From assembly GCF_013373865.1 (NCBI RefSeq), contig NC_050475.1:13923821-13987820 (forward strand): a stretch of 64,000 nucleotides of DNA, written 5' to 3'. A model generated the notes under the pieces. The model was given only the letters and a program-made list of their open reading frames with translations, did not search any database and was not told where the DNA came from. This document shows, piece after piece, positions 41,206-50,989 of this stretch. The position numbers and the translations under genes were made by a program. This stretch comes from Monomorium pharaonis (Eukaryota > Arthropoda > Insecta > Hymenoptera > Formicidae). Position 1 is the stretch's first letter. Each line of letters opens with the position of its first letter.

Positions 41206-42009
41206 CATACATCGCGACTTGTATATATAGATTAGACACCACAGACGCTGTCATTTATTTTTCATAAACTGAAAGAGTATGAAAATGACCTCTTTCTTTT
41301 CGCTGCAAATAACATTGGCCGAACTAATTTTTTTTTTGAAAAAAATTTTTTTTTTATGTAATAACAGCGCAATAATTATAAGTAAATTAGTAGCCGCAAA
41401 TACTTTTTTAACACGTTGAATGTCCATACCATATGAACGCATAATATTTTAAATATATTCTTAGAATATTAAATGTACACTTAATATTCTAAGAATACAC
41501 TTAAAATGTTACTTAATATTAAATAATATGCTTATAGGGTAATAAATATTTAAGTTTTTATACTTAGAGAAACACAAAGATTATAATCGATGAATTAATA
41601 ATACGGATAACGATTTGTTACGTTAAGATTACGGACTCTCATTGTAAACGATAGGAGGTGATTTTGATTATGGATACAGTTATGGTTACGGTTTAAAGTT
41701 ACGAATCTCCATTGGACCTGCGCCTTTAACCGCTCAATGAGCGACCTGCTCACTGCTTAATTCGTATGTATTTTCTGAAGATCTTGCATGCGTCAGATCA
41801 TTCCAATGAGTATCGACCTTTAATTACAATTATGAATGTGTAAGTACAATTATGAAAAACTTATGTTTAGAGATCAGTTAACACAATAATTTAACAGTAC
41901 GATAATTTAAACAAATGTACGGTAATGCACGGTAATGAGCGGTAATCTGCACCGACCCGTACGACTATTCGTTCTTCAAAATTTGGCAACGCTGCCTGAC
42001 TGTATTTAT
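41206..42009. other. AT-rich non-coding stretch
   Basis: Contains AATATTCTTAGAATATTAA palindromic text near 41455-41510. No gene seen. Confidence 0.45.
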
Positions 42010-42421
42010 CGCCGAGTATCACCCCGCGTGGATGAGTCGTCGCGGAACGCGGCTTCCCCTCAATATAGGGTTACCGGTTATGCATTGGTCCGCTCAGTGC
42101 ACGGCCGAGAGTAGGATGCGGGTTATGTGGAGGATGTTCCGCTCAGTGCGCGGTCGTCAGATACTCTGTGTGCGTCCGGGTAAAATCGAAGTTTTTAGGT
42201 TAAGGTTCTCAATGTGCGCTCGAGAATGCCTGACTTAATCCGTCAGGAGGAAACAGCTCAATTCGCTCGATCGAAATATTCTGCTCTCTTGAGATCGGTG
42301 GAGGGCTTTTATACCCTTCATTCGGTGGTGAGGAGAGTCGAAAACGTCAGGGGGGGGACCACACGAGGTGGGGGATAACGGTCCTGTGATGTGCCTCCGT
42401 AGGCAGCGGCGGATGGCTTGT
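42010..42421 (+). mobile_element. CpG-rich block, possible solo LTR
   Basis: Starts near TGTATTTATCGCC and ends GGCTTGTTACA, with a TATA-like CTTTTATACCC at ~42308. Similar in layout to the insertion at 27830-28316. No target duplication could be seen, and the 68-codon ORF inside has no resemblance to a protein family. Confidence 0.35.
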
Positions 42422-42865
42422 TACAGCCAAAACAGCAAAACTTTTTATAAATCTCCTATAATATGAGCAAAATTCAAGAAAACTTCGCACCTGTTTTTGA
42501 TTTTTCGGAAGTAGCCAATCTTTAATAGAAAAAATCTTTTCAGGGTCAGTTGCAAACCTCTCAGCAGAAATAACATGATCAAGCTATTTAACTTTTTTCT
42601 TAAAAAAATACATTTATCTGGATTTACTTTTAAATCTGCAACGAACAAAAACTTCCTTCAAATTATATGTACATATATATGTATGTTTTTATATAAATTT
42701 TTTCCGGGTACATTAAAACAAACGAATATTTATACTTTAATATGTTTTTACGATAACTTTTTGCGTGTGGCGTATGTTATGTCCGGCGGAGGGATAGCGA
42801 GGAAGAAAAGAAGTTAGAAAACAAAAATTATTTTTAATTATTTATTTCTGGTAATTATTAGCTCC
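42422..42865. other. AT-rich spacer
   Basis: No gene seen; ORFs at 42445-42817 are overlapping and uncharacteristic. Confidence 0.4.
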
Positions 42866-44125
42866 CTTGTCGCGGGTATACAAGTACACGGGGACAAGAC
42901 CTTCACGACGATTATTACGGGCCCCCTGTCCGTCCCGAGCGAAGGAATGCCACTTCTATAATTGGTATTGAGTCGACACGTGACTCGATACGATTTAGGG
43001 AAGATGGTTGCCTTTATTAACAAGAGTAATTCGGCCGCTGTGATCGCCTTATAATTACTGACGAGAGTGAGAGAGAGACAGAGACCACGTCCAGTCCCTC
43101 TGACGGAGCGCTAGGAAGCGCTCGCGCAATGGTGACCAGCGTGACTGCGCTGTCGGGGAAGGACCGCGGGCGTCGCGGGGTTCCTCGATGCATAAGAGAG
43201 CTCTCCTCTCCTCCGTATGATTCTCTAAAGGATGAGAAAGAAAAAGATAAAAAAAATGGGATAAGATGTTTCGCTCGAAGGTGAGAACAAAATACTCACT
43301 TTTTATATAAAAAAAAGATTACTCCGGAACTAGCACCTTTACAAAAAAAATATCGCGCTCGCTCGCAACTAAATCTAGTTTAAACAGAAAAATATAAAAT
43401 GATTAGGTACGGAAATTGCCACCTCAATTCATACAAATCTAGTTTAGATTCAAAAAGGACTTAGTCCGAAAACGCGATTTTAATTTCACTCAGAAATAAT
43501 CTAAGTCCAAAGCGCGAGTTGATTTTCACTCAAATGGCTAAGTTCAAAATGTGCAATCACTCCGAAATAATCTAAGTCCAAAGCGCGAAATTATTTTCAC
43601 TCGAAAACAAACTGAGTCCGAAAACGTAAATTTATCTCGGCGACTCACGATGTACTCTCAAGGAATCGAGGAAGCAAAATCCGGATTTCGCCCGAAAATT
43701 TCGCCTTATATACGCAAAAGTGAGGATGATTGGGGGTGAAGGGCTATGAACCACGGGTCATAAATCATTTGACGCCTGTCAATTAATTCGGTAATTAATT
43801 GGCTATTGTGTTTGGTTCTAATTTTGTCAAATGAGATTTTGTCCCTGCGTTCATATTCCCCACTCGCGCGGCGTGTAACTATCACCCGCTCTTTTTAATC
43901 AGCCGTATTCCTGATTCGCGTTTTTCATAACAGATTTCGGGATATGAGGTTTTGCAACCACGGAGGTACCGCACGCTCCTCGTGCCTGAAATCTATCAAA
44001 GCCATTTATTAATTAATTAAGGATGCTCGGGCCCCGCTGCCCTGCGCCAATTGTTCCCGCGCGATTGCAGATGCACCGGCGCACGCGAGAGCAGAGGCCT
44101 GTCCCTTCTCTAACGAGTCATTAGC
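42866..44125. repeat. CpG-rich repeat block with ~71-bp tandem units
   Basis: Alternating CpG-rich (42870-43200, 43850-44110) and AT-rich parts. AGAAATAATCTAAGTCCAAAG / CGAAATAATCTAAGTCCAAAG plus CGCGA and TTTTCACTC repeats at about 43487 and 43557, with looser relatives at 43440 and 43600. No ORF with family features. An LTR or untranslated part of a retroelement is possible but unproven. Confidence 0.4.
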
Positions 44126-44264
44126 GAATTAAACTAATATAGTTAATCTTTGCGGTTACCACCAACAATCCGAGGCCGAGGCGCCTCCGAAGGGAGCTGT
44201 CATTGTATGAGCATGTTGTACGTACATTGCAAACAAAGTAAAGTTTATATTATTAGCAGATTTC

Positions 44265-44492
44265 CAATACAATATACACGGTATACAACTTTACGGTGTA
44301 CAAGTTTGCGGTGTACAACTTTGCAGTGTACAAATTTTACGTGTCCAATTGCACGGAGTACATTTTTATCGTGTCCAAGTTGTAATTTGTCCAGAATTTA
44401 TTTTTCCTGTGTACAAAATTACTGTGTCGAAATGAACCGTGTACATTATTTTGTGTCCATTTGCACTATGTCCAATTGTACTGTGTCCAAGT
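44265..44492. repeat. Degenerate ~15-bp tandem array (GTGTMCAA family)
   Basis: About 14 units such as GTGTACAACTTTGCG, GTGTACAAATTTTAC, GTGTCCAATTGCACG and GTGTCCAAGTGAAGG. The GTGT(A/C)CAA start recalls the 16-bp minisatellites at 33.5-38.8 kb, but the second half of the unit differs. The 114-codon ORF across it is an artefact. Confidence 0.75.
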
Positions 44493-45590
44493 GAAGGCCA
44501 CTCCGACAAAAATGTTTGCCGCAGAAGGTATTGACATTAGTGATTTGAAAAAATTACAGATTTATACCTTTCAAACCTTACCTTTACCTTACTTTGAGAC
44601 AAAATAATATTTTAATGTAAAAAAAATTCCGAAAGATGCAAAACATTATTTATATTACTTAAAAAATCTCCACAAAATTTCAATATTTTAATAAAATTTA
44701 ATCAATAATTTTCAAAATATGACTTCAAGAAATAATCTGTCGAATAGTGCATGTTGCAAAAAAGTATTAATTTTGATAATGGAAGTGATGAATTTTAGGA
44801 AAAAAGTAACAAAAAATTTTCACGAAATACAATGATTTATTTTCAAAGTAATTCAATTTTTCTTTGTATTTTTCTCAAAAAAAGTCTCCGCATCATTCTT
44901 TTCAACATTTTGTTGAAGTCGACTTCGGAGGTTATAAGATATCCTGATTACACAGGAAAATTGTTTAAATACTTAATTTAAAAATTTAAATAACTTTTAT
45001 ATTTATAATAATACACTTACCTTCAATTGAAGATAATAGACAAGAAAAATCCCACAAAATATTAAAAAAAATATTCCGAATAACTCTTTGAGTAATGCAT
45101 TATTGTTTAAGACCCACTTCTTTTCTTATACATAAAAAAAAGGGTTAAATATTGAGAAAATCGAAGATAAAAAGGTGGGAAGAATACTTTCCACTGACAC
45201 TCAAAGCGATAATCACAAAAGGTACACTGAAGTCTCCCCAAACCTCTAAGGCTCGAAACGTCTGCTTTTCTCGAATGCTAGTACCACACTGCTGCTTGGC
45301 GAGTGTCGTTTCAGAGTGAATTAAAATGCTCGAAACTAAACTAAATGGTATGCCACTTATAATTTTCGTGAATTTTCGATAATTAATGTTGGGGTCAGAT
45401 TGATTCCATAATACCGAGAAAGGATTAATCTATCTAATTAAGTTTAATTTAATTGGATATATTTTGATATATTATCAATTAGTAAATTATGAATTGGATA
45501 TATTATCAATTAGTAAATTAATCAATATTCTCACAATTTAATATAAAAAATTAAAGATTTTCTATTGTAAGTGGTGTTTCGTCAAATTCT
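44493..45590. other. AT-rich stretch, no gene
   Basis: Only short ORFs and A/T runs. A direct repeat GAATTGGATATATTATCAATTAGTAAAT occurs in tandem near 45455-45520. Confidence 0.5.
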
Positions 45591-45594
45591 TGTA

Positions 45595-46310
45595 AGAATT
45601 TAAAAAATTATAATAATCATATCAGAATTATTACTGACATCAAGAAAAAATCTTTAAATTGCTGAAAATCTTTGTGTTTTTTTTATTAGAAAAAGCCTTA
45701 TTTCAAATTTCGCGTACTAAATTTCGGAGCGTTTTCGGAAGTACAGCCCACATATAAAATCGGAGCGTTTTCGGAAGTACAGCCCACATATAAAATTGTG
45801 AAAATGTTGACTAATTTATAATATATAAAAAGATAATATACGGAAATAATATGTATATGAAAATCGATTATAAGCTATTTGTAATTTATTAAGTGAATTA
45901 ATAGAAGTCATTATTATTTATATATAATATTATTTATAATCGTGATCTGTAAATTGGAAAATGTTATTTTTAGAAATTTTAATCAGAACAATTTAAAAAA
46001 TTATTTTGACTAAAATTTCTAGAAATAACATTTTCCAATTTACAGATCACGATTATAAATAATATTATATATAAATAATAGTGACTTCTATTAATTCACT
46101 TAATAAATTACAAATAGTTTATAATAGATATATTTTCATAATTTAATATGTGGACTTCCGAAAATGCTCCAATTTCAAAATTTAGTTCAAAATTTGAAAT
46201 AAGGCTTTTTTTAAATTAAAAAAACCACGACAAAGATTTTCAGTGATTTAAAGATTTTTTTCTTGATGTCAGTAACTTTAAGTCAATAATTTTTAAATTT
46301 TTGTTTTATC
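45595..46310. mobile_element. ~700-bp palindrome with internal 36-bp duplication in one arm
   Basis: The left arm from ~45600 to 45985 is inverted from ~46010 to 46300 (ATTACTGACATCAAG / CTTGATGTCAGTAA; GATCACGATTATAAATAAT on both strands near the centre). A 36-bp unit (CGGAGCGTTTTCGGAAGTAC and the following 16 bases) is tandemly duplicated at 45725 and 45761 in the left arm but single, and diverged, in the right. No coding sequence. Confidence 0.8.
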
Positions 46311-47570
46311 TTCACTTTTAATAAATAAGTTTACAATATAAAAAATTATAATATAAAAATAATGGATACTGAAAATATTAACAAGACTCCTCCAAGATAG
46401 GACATATTATGAATCACAAACAAGAGCATTACATTATATACTACTTGAGATGTAAAACTTTTCTTGTTTCTAAGTTGTGACTAGTATAAAATTTTCGAAA
46501 ATTTTCGTTTTAATATGTAGAATTATGTTTTATTCTGATATAATTATTGATATATTTTTAAAATATATTTTTTTATAGAAAATATATACCTGCAGATTTC
46601 ATAATATACATTTCTGGATATATGATAAAACAGTTTCAATTATATATATAAAATTTTACTACACCCCCCTCATACACACATACACATGCACACACATGCA
46701 CGCATATAGGTCTTTCGACGTTATTATATCATGTCAAATAAATATCTGAAAAAATTATTTAGATGTAAATGTATTTATGCATAGATATTGTTTAAGTCTA
46801 AATTCAACTACATAAGTATAAGGAAATTCAGGTTTAATTAATATTAACTGTAAATATTAATTTTAACTTGTATGTAATTTTAATATGCATTTTTTCCATT
46901 TTGTTCGTTATGAAGACATTACATATCGTTATTAAATTAAGTGAAGTGTAGTCACGTATATATTTTCTTATACAAGACTTGTTTCGTGATACGTGTATTT
47001 TCTATTTAAGGTACCTGAACTGAATAAGACGCACTTAAATTATTTTATTTTTTAAAAACCACCATTTTTGAAACTATTAAGTAAAATTTATAGAAAAATA
47101 AATTAAGCGAGCTTTACTCAACCCAGAGTCAGTTGCCTGGAATTTGAGATTTTTTCCTAAATTTGAGTTTTGTCAATTGTTATCGTCACGAGGATTTAAA
47201 TGATAAAAATATTATAATCTTTACATTTTTCTTTTCAAAATTTTTTTATCCTTCCAAAAAGTTCTCTGTGATAATAACCAAATCCAAATTTGTGGAAAAA
47301 TCTCCTAACCTGGTAATTCTGTCTTAAGTGCACAAATATAAATACAAATTTATACACATATTTGCACACATACATGTAAACGCACACACGTACACATACA
47401 AAACAAGTAAGCCAAAGTTATCTTGTACACATACGTATGCGCGCATAAGTATGTGTGCGCGTATCGTTTTAAAGATTTCCATTAACAATACGCGTAACGT
47501 ATAAACAAGTCGGGAAAACTAAGGAATTAAACAAATTAAATATGAAGACGTGTAAACAATATCAATTTTG
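46311..47570. other. AT-rich stretch, probably 3' UTR and downstream of the Q-rich gene
   Basis: No ORF of note. The part nearest 47570 lies directly after the stop codon of the minus-strand Q-rich exon and is likely its 3' UTR, but no clear AATAAA was fixed. An AC/CACACG-rich microsatellite sits near 47370-47460. Confidence 0.4.
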
Positions 47571-48039
47571 TCAAGGTGTGCCATACGAAGTGACATTCCT
47601 CGGCGATTGCGTTTGAAGGGTTTGCTGTTGATTCGACGTGGCCTGTGTGGAGGAGGCAATCGTCGTAGGCGCGATAACTCGCGCATATACGGCACCACCG
47701 GCGGTCTTCAATCCACTTGGTGTTGGTATCACCTTGAGCCCATGCAACGTCTTGATGTTGAGTAGTTGACTCGGCAGAATAATCGGTTGCTGCGTCTGTT
47801 GCTGCTGCTGCTGTTGTTGAGAAGCTGGCTGCTTGCCTAACACTACGTTCCCGCCACTGGTGCTCACCGCGACTCCGACATTCTTGTTACTGCTCGCTAA
47901 TACAATGGGTTTTCCCGCGAGTTGAGCGGTAACCATTCGGACGGTTTGAGCCTGTTGCGGCTGAGATTGCTGATGTTGCGTGCTGACTGCTATTATCTTT
48001 GACTGACTAGAAGACGTCTGTGCCTGCGGCACCACCTGC
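47571..48039 (-). CDS. Glutamine-rich last coding exon of a probable transcriptional regulator
   Basis: Open to a TGA at 47571-47573. The exon starts after a convincing minus-strand 3' splice site (ATTTGCAG then GTGGTGCCGCAGGC, boundary near 48039). It encodes ~155 residues: VVPQAQTSSSQSKIIAVSTQ, a Q-rich part, VRMVTAQLAGKPIVLASSNK, GGNVVLGKQPA, an eight-Gln run, PIILPSQLLNIKTLHGLKVIPTP and a Thr/Gln-rich end. The mix of Gln tracts and hydrophobic V/I/L-rich GKPIVLAS-type segments is typical of activation or scaffold regions of chromatin and transcription proteins. I do not recognise the specific gene. Codon use and GC are clearly above the AT-rich surroundings. Upstream exons were not found to the right. 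Confidence 0.7.
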
Positions 48040-48255
48040 AAATATTCATGTAAAATAAAAAAAGGATACCGTGTTACACTTTCTTATTCTAATTCAATCA
48101 ACGAAAATATATATAAAGCCTGTTTTTACATAATAAGATTTTCATCTTGATATGTTTTATAGATGGAGATTTTTAAATCTAATTGATTTTTTGTGTACAA
48201 AATATCATTTACAAGTAATTAAGTAAAGCCGATCATAAATATAAGAATTGACTAT

Positions 48256-48386
48256 GGTCAGTATTTACAGTCAAATTTTATAATTAAGACGATTTCAAGT
48301 ACTGTTTTAAAAAAATTATCAATTACAGAGCCATATTAAGATATTATTTAAGGTCTTTAAATAAGTTTTGACTATGAATACTAGCC
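48256..48386. mobile_element. MITE of the GGTATTCATAGTC family, diverged copy
   Basis: Ends GGTCAGTATTTACAGTC and (right) GACTATGAATACTAGCC. Interior CAATTACAGAGCCATATTAAG resembles the copy at 2795. Lies in the intron of the Q-rich gene. Confidence 0.65.
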
Positions 48387-48461
48387 CTAGATCTAAAGAG
48401 TTCCTTTGTAACTATAAGAACAGACTATGAATATCAGGCTTAATGAAAGTCAGACCTCTTA

Positions 48462-48584
48462 GGTTGGTATTCATAGTGAAGTTTTATATTTAAGATCATA
48501 AGTGCTGTCATCAACCAATCACCGGGTCGTATTAGCATCTTAAAACATTATTTGAGACAATCTTAAAATAAGAATTGAATAGCC
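48462..48584. mobile_element. MITE of the GGTATTCATAGTC family with TTA duplication
   Basis: 123 bp, ends GGTTGGTATTCATAGTG and (right) AGAATTGAATAGCC, flanked by TTA at 48459-48461 and 48585-48587. Interior CCAATCAC..GTCGTATTAGCATCTTAA matches the copy at 2795. Confidence 0.75.
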
Positions 48585-48587
48585 TTA

Positions 48588-49091
48588 AACCTCTTTTTCT
48601 CTAGATTTTAAACACAGTTCCCAGATTTTTTTAGGCTTGACATAGGCTTGATATATTTTCCGATTGATATTTTAAAACAATTGTGCGATTGCAAAAAGGT
48701 GGCTTTTATACGATATTCAAATTGTCGTGCGAATCACTGTTTCGTTTGTTTTTATGATAAATATTATCCTGTAACATATGTACTCTCCCGTCTACTTCTA
48801 TATAAATAAAACGTTTCAAATTTATTTGTATTGTATATAACACTGACCCATCTTATTGCTGTCATTATTGTTTAAAAACACAATTACATTTATTTATTTC
48901 CAATTATTATATAACAAATTTGCTGCTAGGCAAAGAAAAAAACGAATTTTTGTAAAATAAATAATTAAAACGTATTAATTATATTAATTTTGTGTAAAAA
49001 AATTGTTATTAAAAAAATGTTATCTTAGAAAAAGTTACTCATCGAGACTTAAACGTCAAAATTACGAATCTAGCACGGTTATTTAATCACC
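48588..49091. other. AT-rich stretch, probably intronic
   Basis: No feature recognised. Confidence 0.4.
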
Positions 49092-49612
49092 TGTTATGAG
49101 TGACACGCTCATAACGATAAAAAAGGTGTCAGTAGCACGATGACGTAAGTCGGTCAGCTGCAGCAGTCAGCATCGAGCGCATTGCGCGAGGTTCCGTGCA
49201 ATCCGCTCAACAATTAGCGCAATGCTCCTTAGACAGCACTTGCTGTCTAAGCAATAATTTGGAATACTGACCGATTTACGCCCTCACGCAATCCTCCCCT
49301 TCTGTCGATCCAACTACCGAATTATCGGATATATAAACTGCCAAAAGAAAGTGAGGGACGGGTTAATCCGATGTAGACAAACTAAGATAACACACGACAC
49401 TCTGCTTTGCGAGTTCGTGTATCGCTGACAAACTAAGATAACACAACCATGACACTGCCTTGCGGGGTCGTGAACAACAAACTCATAGACGCGACACTCT
49501 GCCTTGCGGGGTCGCGATCTATTCGAACAAGATAATAAAAGTGTTCAAAACGAATAACGGTGTGAGTGACTAAATACCTTCCTCGCGAGATCTCTGGCAG
49601 TGATCCCCAAAC
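49092..49612 (+). mobile_element. Possible LTR or leader with triplicated hairpins
   Basis: CpG-richer block starting TGTTATGAGTGACACG. It contains the near-palindrome CTTAGACAGCACTTGCTGTCTAAG (49229-49252 region), then three related stem-loops (CACGACACTCTGC..TTCGTG, CATGACACTGCC..GTCGTG, CGCGACACTCTGCC..GTCGCG) at about 49393, 49448 and 49489, AATAAA near 49535, and TGGCAGTGATCCCC near the end, which would suit a primer-binding site. No ORF. A 5' LTR plus leader start is a guess. Confidence 0.35.
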
Positions 49613-49617
49613 GTACG

Positions 49618-49806
49618 TATTATTTGTATTTTAAATCAGAATATCGTAATTCTTTAAATTACTTTAAATAATGTAATAATTACAACATGGGTTGTAATTA
49701 TTACACCCCTCTCAACGAGGAGTACAACACACCCATGTTGTAATTATTATATTATTTAAAGTAATTTAAAGAATTACGATATTCTGATTTAAAATACAAA
49801 TAATAC
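49618..49806. mobile_element. Inverted-repeat MITE ~190 bp
   Basis: Arms ATTATTTGTATTTTAAATCA.. through ..TAATTACAACATGGG and their inverse (CCCATGTTGTAATTA.. to ..TTTAAAATACAAATAAT) of ~75 bp flank a ~35-bp loop. Further half-copies (TGATTTAAAATATAAATAA) follow to 49860. Confidence 0.8.
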
Positions 49807-50083
49807 TTGATTTAAAATATAAATAACTACTGTTATTACTGATTTCAAATATAAATGATACTTTTCAAGATTAATTTTTAATTTAATTTAATTTTAATAC
49901 AATTTTTAAATAACAAGGAGAGGTTGCAGTTAACTCTTTTCCGATTTTAACGTGGTGAATCTAGATCGAAAAAAGTTGTTCCGTGTTCAAATTTTTCGTC
50001 CAATGCGCCTTAGAAATTTTTTTTTTATAATAATCGATAATATATAGTTTGGAAGACATTAAGAAAAGTCCATCATCGCACAG

Positions 50084-50159
50084 TGCCGTATAGCACAATG
50101 GAAGCGTGTATGACTAGTGACAATAGAGAGCTCCAACGGGTTTAAAACTCGTCGACGGC
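50084..50159 (+). ncRNA. tRNA-like SINE head
   Basis: 76 nt with acceptor-like ends GCCGT / ACGGC, an A-box-like TAGCACAATGGAAGCG, and a T arm in which ACGGG and CTCGT pair around a 7-nt loop (TTTAAAA). The B box is off consensus by one T. A T-rich run follows. Same family as the minus-strand head at 58741-58815 (shared TATAGC.CA.TG.AA.CG and GACTAGT). A tRNA pseudogene is the alternative. Confidence 0.55.
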
Positions 50160-50985
50160 GTTAATTTTCTTTTTTAATTTATATTACTTTATAATTGTGT
50201 ATTTTATATTATTAGAACACTACATTGCGCTTCGCGCGCGCCATTTAGCCTTTTTATATTGAATGTTGCACTTATTCTTCTTCTGTATTTAGTTCTGTAT
50301 TCAGTTTGTATACAAATAATTTTATTCCCGAATGTTTTTTATTTATTCTAATTTCTTATTTCTTCTCTCTAAAACTCTTTTTCTTACTCGCTGTGCCTCC
50401 TTCTAATTACTTGCCAAACGTAATCTCTTGCTCTATATTTTCGTGTTGTTCAATATTACCCTCACACACTTTCTTATTAAATTTTTAAAATAAATTATAA
50501 ATTATAATACATTTTCAGGTTGTCCCTTCGAACTCCTTTTATTGCAAAGCGCGGGCGAAAAAGTTCGTCGCAAAGCGCGGGCGAAAAAGTTCTTACTTCA
50601 CATATATAAATACTGCGTCTGTTTGTCCGCGGTACTTATATAACACTGAAATGTAAGCCTAATCATTTCTATGTCCATCCATTTGCTTTTGGTATTCAAA
50701 TTTTACATTTTTTGATCAAAAATACACGCCCGTTTGAGTAGTTTGCGAAAATACAAACAAACATGCGTACTTATCGTATAATACAAAATCATTAGTGGTG
50801 CCGTTTACATCAGTACATCATGCCGTACTCAAGCGTGATCTTGTCCTATACATGTTTTTACCAAACTTTTTATAATGAAGATTATGTTATGTAACCCCTC
50901 TATAATAAAAATCCAGATTCAATGGATCCATATACAGGTTGTTTCATTTAAAAACCTACATTTCTTAAAGTTACGCCATTCATTT
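50160..50985. other. Non-coding stretch with a CpG-rich 26-bp duplication
   Basis: GCAAAGCGCGGGCGAAAAAG plus TTC occurs twice in tandem at about 50544-50592. CTTCTAATTACTTGCCAAAC (50400) recurs at 53157, marking another dispersed repeat. No gene seen. Confidence 0.45.
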
Positions 50986-50989
50986 ATAA

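Noticed and set aside
42838..43023. Minus-strand 61-codon ORF in the CpG-rich repeat block
   Set aside because: Short, no motif, and its boundaries ignore the repeat structure.
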